Assembly: GCA_963716685.1 (NCBI GenBank) | Contig: CAVQTR010000003.1 | Location: 1,302,001 to 1,366,000, forward strand | Source of the DNA: JALYXI01 sp963716685 | GTDB taxonomy: Bacteria > Acidobacteriota > Terriglobia > Bryobacterales > Bryobacteraceae | Direction: 5' to 3' | Length of the DNA stretch: 64,000 nt | Shown here: positions 25,769-35,038 of the stretch, one piece after another | How positions within the stretch are numbered: the first letter of the stretch is position 1 | Layout of the letters: every line of letters starts with the position of its first letter | Made by a program: the position numbers and the translations under genes | The notes under the pieces: model-generated | Databases searched by the model: none | Told to the model about the DNA's origin: nothing | Seen by the model: the letters and a program-made list of their open reading frames with translations, nothing else

Positions 25769-28700
25769 AACTCAAACCTCACGTTCAGCTGAATCTGGCG
25801 CGCATTTCCCGCCGTGCTCGTAATGGTCCCAAAATCGCCGCGCCCCTGCACGCCATTGGGATTCGCAAAGTTCGGCCGGTTGAAAATGTTAAACAAATCG
25901 GCACGAAACTGAACGTTGTACCGCTCCGTGATCGGCCACTTCTTGTACAGTGAGAAATCCGTTTGCGCCAGCCCCGGTCCAATCCCCGCCGCTCGCGACG
26001 CGTTCCCAAAGTTGCCAACTCCCGGATTGGCGTAAGCCGCAGTATTGAAATACGCCGAGACCAGCTGCCCCCGCGGACACCCCGCATCCAGAAAAGGATC
26101 GCCCACCACATTCGGCCGTTGATAATCCGAAAACGTATTCGTTGTGTTCGTCTGTTCGTAAACGCTGTACGGCGTGCCCGAGCGCAGCTCCGTAATCAGG
26201 CCCAGTCCCCAGCCCCCCACCGTTTGCCGCAGCAGCTGATTCTGGAAAGAAAACGGCACATCGTAAATCGCGCTCGCGATAAAGCGGCTGGCGATATTGT
26301 TCCCGGAGAGCGCCTTGTTCAGTTTGCGCAGCTGGATATCCGTATACCCGTTGTCCGTATCGGCATCAAGCTCGTTTGACCCCTGTACATCATCGATGAA
26401 CTCGACCACGTATAGCTCGCCAGCACATTGAAATCCCTTGCTGTAGCGCTTTTCGAACTTCACCGAAAGCGCATGATACGACGAATTCCCCCAAGGCGGC
26501 GTCATCATGATCACGTCACTGTACTGCGGAAACGGCCGCAGCGCCTGGCTCTGCGCTGCGGGACCATGTCCATTTACCAGCGGAATCTGGTTGATGCTCT
26601 CATCGGGCCCCGGAAGATGATGCCCCACATTGCCGATGTAACTCGCCTCCAACAGGGCGTCTTTGAACACGTCGTGTTGAATATTCACATTCCACTGCTG
26701 CGAATAGCCCGCAAGATCGTTGGCCGGGATGAAGCTCACCGATGTTGTTGGCGTCTTTCCCACCGCCACCGCGCCCAGCCCCGGCCCCGGCACCACGGGC
26801 GCCAGCGCCGGAAGCCCCTGCTTGAACTGCGTGACCGGCGAAACCCGCCATCCACCGAAGTCAGCGACAGACTCTCGCCGAAGCCCAGCGTCAGTGCGCG
26901 ATCCGTCGAATCGCCGTACACCGGAAGAAAGAAGATCCCATATCCCGTGCGCACCACCCACCCGTTGCGCGGCGTCCACGCAACACCCACACGCGGCGCG
27001 AAGTTATGCCACTGGAAGTTATTCGCATACTGGCTCCGCCCCTTTCACTCCCGCGAAGGTAAGCACGCCCGGCGTCCCGGAAACAGGATTGATCTGCGTT
27101 CCATCGAATCCGTTCTGCTGATTGCTCTCCTCCGACACCGGCGTATCCATATCCCACCGCAGGCCGTACGAAAAGGTGAGCGATCTCGAAAACTTGAACG
27201 TATCCTGCACAAACGCCGCATACGTATCGAGCCGCGTTTTCAGAATGTTGTTGTTCTGTAGTGCCGCCGACGTCGTCCAGCCCAGCAGAAAAGTAGCCAG
27301 CCCTTCTCCGGTTGCGCGGTTCGTAAATCCGAACTGGCCCGAGCCCAGCGGCTGCGTGTTATCCACATTGCGGCCAAACCGGTATTCCACGCCGCCCTTC
27401 AATTCATGGTGCCCCACCACCCAGGTCAGGTTATCCGTGAAATCCTCCTGGTTCGCCGGTCCCCGCAGCCGCACCTGCGATTTGTTTCCCAGCGCCGTGT
27501 AACCGGTCACCGTGATATTGGGAAAGCCGTTCGGATCCACACCCGGCAGCCCAATCTTCCCGTTCACGCCGCTCCCCGCGCCCGCCGCAATCGTCGTCGT
27601 GTGATAGTCCACGAAGGTATCGCGCAATTCATTGATCAGCGTCGGCGAGATCGTCCGGATCCACGACCCGCTCAGGTTATCGTTCCGCCCCGTCTGATTG
27701 CTCGCCCGCGTATCCGCGAAAGCGCTCGCCGCGAACGATCCCGACGTGCCGATCAGGGTGTTCGTCTCCAGGTAGCGCACCGAAAGCCGGTTCCGGTCAT
27801 TAAAGCTGTGGTCCACTCGCGCCACGCCCACATCGAAGTTCGTCGGGTCGGAGTCGTTCACGATGTAGTTCGTGGTCGGCGCCTTCGCAAGGTTCGTCGC
27901 GATGTTCGGAGCCGGATAAAATCCGGCATACTGCTTCGCCAGGGGATCGATGCGGCTCGCCGGAATGATGTTATTCGCGAAAGGCAGCTTCGTCACCGGG
28001 TCCAGAATCGTCACATCCTTCCGCGCCGAAAAATCGCCCCTCAGCTCCGGCGCGCGCGGCACAATGTAACTCACCGTCGAACCCGTTCGCCGGCGCGACC
28101 CCTCGTAGTTCGCGAAGAAGAACGTCTTGTTCTTAATCACCGGCCCGCCGAAACTCCCGCCGAACACGTTGTAGCGCAGCGGCGCTTTTGCCGGCGCAAA
28201 AAAGGTCGCGCGTCGAACACATCGTTCCGCAGAAACTCGTACGCCGCGCCACGAAAGTCATTGGTTCCGGAGCGGGTGGTCATCAGAATCACACCGCCTC
28301 CCGAACGCCCAAACTCCGCGGCATAGTTCGTCGTCTGCAGCTTGAACTCCTGCAGCGATTCCGCCGGCGGATTCGCAATCAGCATCGTCGAGCCCAGTGC
28401 TACATTCTGCGCGATCCCGCCATCCAGAAACCAGTTCTGATTGTTTGAGCGCCCGCCCGCCACCGCAAACTTGGGTGACACATTCGCCCCCGATTCCCCG
28501 CTGTACGCCACGTTCGCCGCCAGCCGCACCAGGGAAGCCGCGCGCCGGCTGTCGATCGGCATATTCATCACCGTGGCCCGCTCAATAAACTGCCCAATCG
28601 AGGCGTCCTCCGTCTCCAGCAGCGGTGCGCCCTCGTTAACAGTCACGCTGTCGGTAACCGCGCCCACCTCCAGCAGAACGTCCACCGTCTGCGCAATGCC

Positions 28701-28975
28701 GGTCTCCAGCACAATCCCGGTACGAATCAAGCGTTTGAACCCGGGCGCTTCCGCGGCCAGCTCATAGGAGCCCGGCGCAAGGGAAGGGAACAGGTAAATC
28801 CCTGCGGCATTCGTCAGGCTTTGTCATTCACCCCCGTCGCCGCATTGTGAAGCGACACGGGAACACTGGCAATGGGGGAACCCGATTGATCTTTGGCAAT
28901 CCCTGTCAATTGCGACTGCTGCTGCGCCAGACACACTCCGGCTGCCACCAGGAACAAACTAACTCTAAAAGTCAT
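25765..28975 (-). pseudogene. Oar-like TonB-dependent receptor broken by four single-base indels
   Basis: The parts together encode a normal receptor: signal peptide (FRVSLFLVAAGVCLAQ), regulatory Ig domain (NAAGIYLFPSLAPGSYEL), plug (NMPIDSRRAASLVRLAANV), barrel and a terminal Phe. Four 1-base changes in homopolymer runs disrupt it: T-run 28820-28822 (one base short), A-run 28198-28203 (one short), C-run 27039-27042 (one extra), A-run 26841-26843 (one short). Restoring these gives continuous family-like sequence: DKSLTNAAG, ARPFFAPAKAPL, GRSQYANNFQW and SVDGGFSPVTQF. The first stop comes after about 63 codons. All lesions are in short homopolymers, so sequencing error is a real alternative to decay. 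The MBL gene overlaps its 3' end. Confidence 0.85.
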
Positions 28976-29075
28976 GAAGTTGGAAAAGTAACAACCGGGT
29001 ATTACAGAGGCATTACAACGCCGCGCACCGCGCGTCAGTCGATATACTTGGTCGAAATCCCTCGCTCCTCTTCAT

Positions 29076-30263
29076 GTGAAAGCGACCATCATCGGCGGCG
29101 GCATCGGTGGCCTGACGCTCGCCATCGCCCTCAGCAAAGTCGGAATCGACGCTCAGGCTTATGAGCGCGCACCCGTGTTGCGCGAAGTAGGCGCCGGAAT
29201 CGCACTCGCCGGCAACGCGCTGCTGGTGCTCGATTCACTCGGCCTGGGTGCCGCCATCCGTTCGCAGAGCCTCGAGGCAATGCCAGGTGGACTCCGCGAC
29301 AGCCGGGGCACCGTTCTCTTCGCGCTTCCGGCCGACGCACTCACCCGCCACCTGGGCGCCGTCGCCGTCCTGCACCGTGCCGAACTCCTCGCCTTGCTCG
29401 CGGAATCCGTCGGTCCCGGCCGTATCCATTTAGGGACGCAATTGACTGGTTTCGAGCAGGACAGCCACGGCGTCACCGCGCATTTCCAGAACGGCGAAAC
29501 CGCGCACGGCGACGTACTCATCGGCGCCGATGGTCTGAACAGTGCCACGCGCCGGCAACTCCTGGGCGAGCAGCCGCTCCGCTACGCGGGTTACACCGCC
29601 TGGAGAACGGTGCTCGAATGTGCCGCCGCCCCGCCACTCAACAGCACCGAAACCTGGGGACCGGGCCGCCGCTTCGGCATTGTCCCGATGAGCCGAGGCC
29701 GCACATACTGCTTCGCCACGAACAACGCGCCCGAAGGTCAGCGCGACCCGCCAGGCAAGTCGAAGCAGACTCTGGCCAACTTATTCCGTGGATGGCATGA
29801 GCCGATCGAAGCTCTTATTGATGCCGCCAACGAAGACCTGATCCTTCGCAACGACATCTACGACCTCGACCCCTTGAAACACTGGGTCCGCGATCGCGTG
29901 GCGCTGCTGGGCGACGCCGCCCACCCAATGACACCCAATTTGGGACAGGGAGCTTGCCAGGCCATCGAAGATGCGGCCGTCCTCGCCGCGTGTCTCCACA
30001 CTGGCGCAAGCGTCGAGTCTGCGTTGCAGGATTACCAGCGCCGCCGAGTCGCCCGCGCCTCGCAATTCGTCCTGCGTTCCCGATGGCTCGGCGCAGTCGC
30101 CCAGTGCCGCAATCCCGTCCTGTGCTGGCTCCGTAACACCGCTATCCGCATCACTCCCGCGTGGGTCGCCGAGCATCAACTAAAATCCCCCGACGCTCTC
30201 GACCTTTTAACTCCGGCCGAGAGAACGATCTTTCAGAACCGTCCTCCTGCTCCCACCGCCTGA
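29076..30263 (+). CDS. FAD-dependent aromatic monooxygenase (PHBH-fold)
   Basis: A 395-residue flavoprotein with GTG start. The FAD-binding GxGxxG is GGGIGGLTLAIALS near the N-terminus. The DG motif is GADGLNSATRR at about residue 150, and the GD motif is LLGDAAHPMTPNLGQGACQAIEDA at about 275. This set defines class A flavin monooxygenases such as salicylate hydroxylase, FAD-dependent urate hydroxylase and 3-hydroxybenzoate 6-hydroxylase. Members reduce FAD with NAD(P)H and insert one oxygen atom into an aromatic ring. No reductase partner or aromatic ring-cleavage gene is nearby, so the substrate is open. The gene is transcribed away from the broken receptor. Confidence 0.9.
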   Translation: MKATIIGGGIGGLTLAIALSKVGIDAQAYERAPVLREVGAGIALAGNALLVLDSLGLGAAIRSQSLEAMPGGLRDSRGTVLFALPADALTRHLGAVAVLHRAELLALLAESVGPGRIHLGTQLTGFEQDSHGVTAHFQNGETAHGDVLIGADGLNSATRRQLLGEQPLRYAGYTAWRTVLECAAAPPLNSTETWGPGRRFGIVPMSRGRTYCFATNNAPEGQRDPPGKSKQTLANLFRGWHEPIEALIDAANEDLILRNDIYDLDPLKHWVRDRVALLGDAAHPMTPNLGQGACQAIEDAAVLAACLHTGASVESALQDYQRRRVARASQFVLRSRWLGAVAQCRNPVLCWLRNTAIRITPAWVAEHQLKSPDALDLLTPAERTIFQNRPPAPTA

Positions 30264-30789
30264 ATCGTTGTCGGGAGTCAACTCACGTGCGCCAGAAGGT
30301 AGCTTAGAGCCTGATCGAACTTCCGAAAGAACTTCCAGCCGCGTTCCGCCGGCGTCTACAGCTCCAGCGCCGCCCCTGGCTCCTTGTGCCTCGCGCCAAT
30401 CGCCGCTTCAGCTGCCTGTCCGCCTTGCGTAATCAGTTACCCGGTCCGCCCGGGCAGGGCCGCCGCCAGATGCAGCCGCAGCGCCTGAACCACACTCGTC
30501 GTTGCCAGCTGCTGCGATACCGGAGCGGAGCCCGGTCGTTGGTCGCGCACTTCCTGCCGCATTCCCTTCAGCGCCACGGTTCAGTATCGGCGCTTGTGTC
30601 TGCGGCGTGGCTTCCAACTACCTTCGCTTCAATGTGCCTGAACGTCACTGGGCTTGACCCCTGGGAGGAGCTACACCTACAAATGGTCGTACCAGATCAA
30701 TTCGGGTGGCAGCCAGTGTCTTATGAACTATGGCGCCGGCTCGGAGACAACGCCGCCATGATGACGGTTGGCTGCGCCCAATTACGAGT
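30264..30789. other. Gene-poor region, no supported gene
   Basis: This stretch of about 525 bases holds no reading frame with a recognisable domain. A 152-codon plus-strand frame crosses it, but its sequence is low in hydrophobic patterning and starts inside Arg/Pro-rich code. On the minus strand a frame ending at about 30278 reads AERGWKFFRKFDQALSYLL, which looks protein-like but has no start or continuation. It may be a remnant. Base composition falls toward the right end. Confidence 0.4.
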
Positions 30790-31415
30790 TCATGGTTTAC
30801 GCCCAACGGAGATCAGAATCATGGACTTCGCTTGCTCATCGTGAGGCACTGAAATATGTTCAAATGTCAGCCCGGTTGAAAGCTTAGCCTGTATTCGGTT
30901 TTCGTTTAAGGCCTTGACTAGGGCGGTGCCGGCCGCTACGCTTCTGGCGCTTGTGCTTACTTCGACCAAGACCCTCGGAATATTTTGTCCTGAGACCAAC
31001 CAACAGCAAGCATATTAAATGCGACGTTCCAGTGGGCTTTCTTAAGAGTTGATTCCAAATAGCGAGATAAGTCCACCGCCTCCTCACCCTGCGAAGTCAG
31101 GCCTATGTCGGCGCGCTGATTGGGAAATACCAGGAGCGCTTCAGCAATCTCCCGTTGTTGTGCCTCGCTCAGAACCCTTCCTTTTATTTCAGCGTCCAGC
31201 TTAAGTCGTTCCGCCCTTTCGGTATTCGCCAATTCGTGTGCTTCTGCTGCTCTGGCTTTGGATTCTTGAATCTTTTGGTCCGTTTTCCTTTGGTCTTCCT
31301 GGGCTTTGGCGCTTCCAAAGTAGATGTTGCCTAAGGTTCCGAACAATGTCATAAGGGCACCGAGAATGAGAACGCAGTTGGAGATGCCCAGCATCCTCGA
31401 CGAATCTGTAAGCAT
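30790..31415 (-). pseudogene. Membrane-anchored coiled-coil protein, frameshifted
   Basis: The first part, 31415 to 30957, encodes an N-terminal membrane segment (ISNCVLILGALMTLFGTLGNIYFG), then a charged coiled coil (QEDQRKTDQKIQESKARAAEAHELA), then a small alpha/beta domain (SEAQQREIAEALLVFPNQRADIG, RYLESTLKKAHWNVAFNMLAVG). The frame then fails near 31000. One base short in the sequence around 30993-31006 would join it to LVSGQNIPRVLVEV, TALVKALNENRIQAK and ILISVGRKP, which supply the expected C-terminus. I recall the same end layout (RxxALxAAGI near the end, VGxKP last) in unnamed acidobacterial and proteobacterial proteins. The function is unknown. Composition is more AT-rich than the neighbours, which hints at transfer. 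Confidence 0.65.
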
Positions 31416-31795
31416 GAGGAGAATCCTAGCATCGCAGCAGCGCTAAGTCATCACTTCTGCGGGCTGTCAGGGTTGACGGCCCTCGTATGTGCTCGATTCG
31501 ATCAAAAATCGTGATCAAAGAAGCGCGACCGCAGAACAGAAATTCGCCGATTACTGCGGAAATCCGGATGCAATGGTCGCCCCGGGGTCGAATCGGCAAG
31601 GAATAACAGTGACCTGCCTGGCTTCTTCATCAAGCCACATCCTCATCTGGTACTCGCTTCCCGCCTTCCTGGGATTTTCGGTTGCTGAGGTTTACTCGCT
31701 TCCGGCAGCGGATCCATCGCGCCTCCCGGACGATCGAGCCAGAATTACGGACTTTCAGTATGGATCGTACCGCCGCCGCGCCTCATCTTCCTGCC
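31416..31795. other. Intergenic region, nothing supported
   Basis: A plus-strand frame of 167 codons runs through this stretch, but the sequence changes from mixed to Arg/Pro/Ser-rich and overlaps the start of the SDR gene. I see no domain, no convincing ribosome site and no clear promoter. The left half is less GC-rich than the surroundings. Confidence 0.4.
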
Positions 31796-32689
31796 ATGCG
31801 TATCTTTCTTACTGGCTCCACAGGCTTCATCGGTTCCGCCCTCGTCCCGGAACTCCTCCGCGCCGGGCATCGGGTGCTCGGCCTCGCCCGCTCGGAAGCG
31901 GGCGCGCAGGCCCTCCTCGCGGCCGGCGTCGACGTGCACCGCGGCCATCTCGAAGATCTCGAAAGTCTCCGCTCCGGCGCCGCTCTCGCTGACGGCGTCA
32001 TCCATACTGCCTTCATTCACGATTTCTCCAAATTCGCCGAGAACTGCGAAGTCGATCGGCGCGCCATCGCCGCGCTCGGTTCCGCTCTCGCCGGCTCCCA
32101 TCGCCCCCTCGTCGTCACCTCCGGCACCGGCATGGGCAACGTCGTGCCCGGTCAACCCGCCACCGAAGACGATTTCCATCCGTCCCACCCCATCCCGCGC
32201 GTCGCTTCCGAACTGGCCGCCCAAGCCGTGGCCGCCACCGGCGTCAACGTCTCCGTCGTGCGCCTCCCGCAGGTTCACGACCCCGTCAAACAGGGCCTCG
32301 TCACCCCCACCGTCGCCTTCGCTCGTGAGAAAGGCGTCTCGGCCTACGTCGGTGAGGGACGCAACCGCTGGCCCGCCGTCCACATCCTCGATGCCGTCCG
32401 TGTGTATCGCCTCGCGCTGGAAAAGGCCGAGCCCGGCGCCCGATATCATGCCGTGGCCGAAGAGGGTGTGGCGCTCCGCGACATCGCCGAAGTCATCGGT
32501 CGCGGCTTACAGGTCCCGGTCGTCTCCCTGTCTCCGGAAGAGGCGGCCATTCACTTCGGCTGGCTCGGCGCCTTCATCGGCCGCGACCTCCCCGCCTCCA
32601 GCGCGCTTACCCAGGAGCGGCTGGGCTGGCATCCCACCGGCCCCGGCCTCATCGAAGACCTCGAACAGATGCGCTACGCCGAAGCGTAA
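31796..32689 (+). CDS. SDR-family NAD(P)-dependent oxidoreductase (atypical, epimerase-like)
   Basis: A 297-residue extended SDR. The start at ATG 31796 places the dinucleotide-binding motif at the N-terminus (MRIFLTGSTGFIGSALV); ATG 31760 would add 12 residues. The motif GxTGxxG is intact. Distinct blocks are ALADGVIHTAFIHDF, TSGTGMG, ASELAAQAVAATGVNVSVVRLPQVH and YVGEGRNRWPAVHILDAVRVYRLALEKA. The usual YxxxK active-site pair is not obvious; the region after TSGTGMG has no Tyr-x3-Lys, as in the atypical SDR_a groups. NADPH-dependent reductase or epimerase activity is likely but unproven. It stands alone between the gene-poor region and an unknown gene. Confidence 0.83.
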   Translation: MRIFLTGSTGFIGSALVPELLRAGHRVLGLARSEAGAQALLAAGVDVHRGHLEDLESLRSGAALADGVIHTAFIHDFSKFAENCEVDRRAIAALGSALAGSHRPLVVTSGTGMGNVVPGQPATEDDFHPSHPIPRVASELAAQAVAATGVNVSVVRLPQVHDPVKQGLVTPTVAFAREKGVSAYVGEGRNRWPAVHILDAVRVYRLALEKAEPGARYHAVAEEGVALRDIAEVIGRGLQVPVVSLSPEEAAIHFGWLGAFIGRDLPASSALTQERLGWHPTGPGLIEDLEQMRYAEA

Positions 32690-32804
32690 AGCGAACCCCG
32701 GGCGGCGGTCACGTCTCCAAACAGTCTTTTTTCCGATTGTTTACAACAAACTCCGCCGTCCGCTCGAATGACCGCTGTTAGGTTGAAGCCGAAAGGGTAC
32801 AACC

Positions 32805-33380
32805 ATGTCATCCGCCGCCCAGATCAACGCCAACCAGGCCAACGCACAGTCCTCCACCGGCCCCCGCACCGAAGCGGGCAAAGCCAAATCCAGCCTGAAC
32901 GCCTTCAAACACGGCCTCGCCTCGGGCAAACTCATCATCGAAGGCGAAAGTCGCGAAGACTTCAACGCGATGAAGAACGACCTGCGCTTCGAGCACCGTC
33001 CTTCCACCACCACCGAAGAATTCCTGGTCGAAAAGATGGCGATGTCGCTCTGGTTCGCACGCCGCGCCATGGTCGCGCAATCCGTCACCCTGAACAACGC
33101 TCCCGACGACGATTTCTTCCCCGAGAAAAAGCTCGCCCTCATGATCCGCTACCAGGCCGTCCACGATCGCGCGTTCTACAAAGCCTTGGAAACACTGCGC
33201 AAGCTCCAGAAAGAGCGCAGCCAGAACAAGCTGGTTCAGAACATTGGCTTCGTTCAGAAAGCCTCCGCCGAAGAGCTCTGGGACTTCGCCGTCGAACAGC
33301 ACAAAAAGCAGTATCCCGGCGAACCCTTCCCCGAATTCAGCCCCGAAGAGAAGGCCAAACTGATCGAATCGCTTCGCTGA
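32805..33380 (+). CDS. Acidobacterial hypothetical with conserved N-terminal NxANAQxSTGPRT box
   Basis: A 191-residue cytoplasmic protein with no signal or membrane segment. The N-terminus has the conserved box INANQANAQSSTGPRTEAGK, followed by SSLNAFKHGLASG. I remember this box at the start of many unnamed Acidobacteria and Planctomycetes proteins that occur in multiple copies. The rest is helical and highly charged (LVEKMAMSLWFARRAMVAQS; ALETLRKLQKERSQNK) and ends in AKLIESLR. No enzymatic motif is visible. The basic Gly/Ser-rich N-terminus followed by a helical bundle could bind nucleic acid, but this is speculation. A GAAAGGG ribosome site lies upstream of the ATG. Confidence 0.72.
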   Translation: MSSAAQINANQANAQSSTGPRTEAGKAKSSLNAFKHGLASGKLIIEGESREDFNAMKNDLRFEHRPSTTTEEFLVEKMAMSLWFARRAMVAQSVTLNNAPDDDFFPEKKLALMIRYQAVHDRAFYKALETLRKLQKERSQNKLVQNIGFVQKASAEELWDFAVEQHKKQYPGEPFPEFSPEEKAKLIESLR

Positions 33381-33485
33381 TATGAAAAATCCCCTCTGAC
33401 TCGCCGCCCTTTTCGCCCGCACGGTTTCGAACCAGCCACAGCTGCGCCCGCTCGAGCGCGTTCCGGCCTCGCGCACAATAAAAGC

Positions 33486-34229
33486 GTGCGCAGTGTCTTA
33501 TCCGTCGAGAACCTGACCAAACGCTACGGCGACGTGCTTGCCGTCGATGACGTCTCCTTCTCCGTTGCGCAAAACGAAATTCTCGGCCTCCTCGGACCCA
33601 ACGGCGCCGGCAAAACCACCACCATCAGCATGATCCTCGGCGTGCTCCAGCCCACCCGCGGCCGCATCTCCATCACCGGCATTGATCTCGCCAGCCGCCG
33701 CCGGGCGGCTCTGCGGAAAGCCAACTTCTCCGCCGTCTATGCGCCCCTGCCTGGCAATCTTACCGTCGCGCAGAACCTGCGCGTTTTCGGCCTCATCTAC
33801 GGCGTGCGCCAGCTCTCGGCACGCATCGATGCCCTCATCGCCGAATACGATCTGCAAGCCTTCCGCAACACCAAATGCGGCCTGCTCTCCTCCGGTGAAC
33901 AAACCCGCGTCTGTCTTGCGAAAGCCATGCTGAACGCGCCCGAAGTGCTGCTGCTCGACGAACCAACCGCCTCGCTCGATCCCGCCACGGCCCGCGACAT
34001 CCGCGCCCAGATCCGCCAATCCGTGCGCAACGGCAACGGCGGTGTGCTCTGGACCTCCCACAACATGCATGAAGTCGAGGAAGTCTGTGACCGCGTCCTG
34101 TTCCTGTCGCGCGGCAAGGTTCTGGTCGAAGGCGATCCGCGCACGCTGCCCGCTCGGCACGGCAAAAGCAGCCTCGAGGAACTCTTCCTCGCCGTCGCGC
34201 GTCAGCCGCTCACCGTAGGGCACGCCTGA
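33486..34229 (+). CDS. ABC-2 type exporter, ATP-binding subunit
   Basis: A 247-residue ATPase with GTG start. Walker A is LGPNGAGKTTT, the signature loop is LSSGEQTR, Walker B is EVLLLDEPTASLDP, and the H-loop is WTSHNMHEVEE. The profile is that of the DrrA/NodI/CcmA-type ATPases that pair with six-helix ABC-2 permeases. The stop of this gene overlaps the permease ATG by one base (TGATG at 34227-34231), so the subunits are made in coupled fashion. Exported substrate is unknown; drug, polysaccharide and lipid exporters all look alike at this level. Confidence 0.93.
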   Translation: MRSVLSVENLTKRYGDVLAVDDVSFSVAQNEILGLLGPNGAGKTTTISMILGVLQPTRGRISITGIDLASRRRAALRKANFSAVYAPLPGNLTVAQNLRVFGLIYGVRQLSARIDALIAEYDLQAFRNTKCGLLSSGEQTRVCLAKAMLNAPEVLLLDEPTASLDPATARDIRAQIRQSVRNGNGGVLWTSHNMHEVEEVCDRVLFLSRGKVLVEGDPRTLPARHGKSSLEELFLAVARQPLTVGHA

Positions 34230-35032
34230 TGTCCTCCGGCGCCGTGTTCGCCGTAGCGCTCCGCCAGTATTACCTGCTGCGCGGCAGTGTGGCCCGCGTG
34301 CTCCCGCTGTTCGCCTGGGTCGCCATCGACATCGTGCTCTGGGGCTTCATGACCAAATACCTCAACAGCATCGCCGCCGCCGGCCTGAACTTCGTGCCCT
34401 TCCTGCTCGGCGCGGTGCTCCTCTGGGATTTTTTCAGCCGTGTCATGTTCGGCGTTACCACCGCCTTCCTCGAAGACGTCTGGTCGCGCAACTTCCTCAA
34501 CTTTTTCGCCAGCCCCATGACCATCCCCGAGTACGTCGGCGGGCTCGTCATCACCAGCATCGTCACCAGTTCCGTCGGCCTCCTCGCTATGATGGCCATC
34601 GCCAGCGCGGTTTTCGGGCTCTCGCTGTTCAGTTATGGGTTCGTTTTGCTGCCGTTCCTGCTCGTGCTGTTCCTCTTCGGAATCGCCATGGGCATCTTCG
34701 GCACAGCCATCGTCCTGCGTCTCGGGCCCGCCGCCGAATGGTTCATCTGGCCGCTGCCCGCGCTGGTCTCGCCCTTCGCCAGCGTCTTCTATCCGCTCTC
34801 CACGCTGCCGCCGTGGATGCAGTGGGTCGCTCGCCTGCTGCCCCCTTCCTGGGTCTTCGAAGGTGTCCGCGCCGCCGTGCGCGGTCAGGCGCCTTCGTGG
34901 CCGGGGCTCGCCATCAGCATCGGGCTGGCGCTGCTCTATATCGCGCTTGCCGCGTGGACGCTCAACCGCGTCTTCCACTTCGCCATCCGCACCGGCCTCA
35001 TCGCCCGCTACAGCGCGGAGTCGGTCAGCTGA
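34229..35032 (+). CDS. ABC-2 type exporter, permease subunit
   Basis: A 267-residue integral membrane protein with about six helices. Segments include LFAWVAIDIVLWGFMTKYL, FLLGAVLLWDFFSRVMFGVTTAFLEDVW, FGLSLFSYGFVLLPFLLVLFLFGIAMGIFG, and ALVSPFASVFYPLSTLPPWMQWVARLLPPSWVFEG. The last is the ABC-2 signature region between helices 5 and 6. It resembles the NodJ/DrrB group. With the preceding ATPase it would form a homodimeric exporter. No auxiliary gene follows; the next gene is convergent and 6 bases away. Confidence 0.9.
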   Translation: MSSGAVFAVALRQYYLLRGSVARVLPLFAWVAIDIVLWGFMTKYLNSIAAAGLNFVPFLLGAVLLWDFFSRVMFGVTTAFLEDVWSRNFLNFFASPMTIPEYVGGLVITSIVTSSVGLLAMMAIASAVFGLSLFSYGFVLLPFLLVLFLFGIAMGIFGTAIVLRLGPAAEWFIWPLPALVSPFASVFYPLSTLPPWMQWVARLLPPSWVFEGVRAAVRGQAPSWPGLAISIGLALLYIALAAWTLNRVFHFAIRTGLIARYSAESVS

Positions 35033-35038
35033 ATGCCG

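Noticed and set aside
30386..30844. 152-codon plus-strand open frame
   Set aside because: No domain, no ribosome site, and Arg/Pro-rich beginnings; it could be a remnant but is not supported as a gene.
31489..31992. 167-codon plus-strand open frame
   Set aside because: It overlaps the start of the SDR gene in another frame and degenerates into Arg/Pro/Ser-rich sequence.
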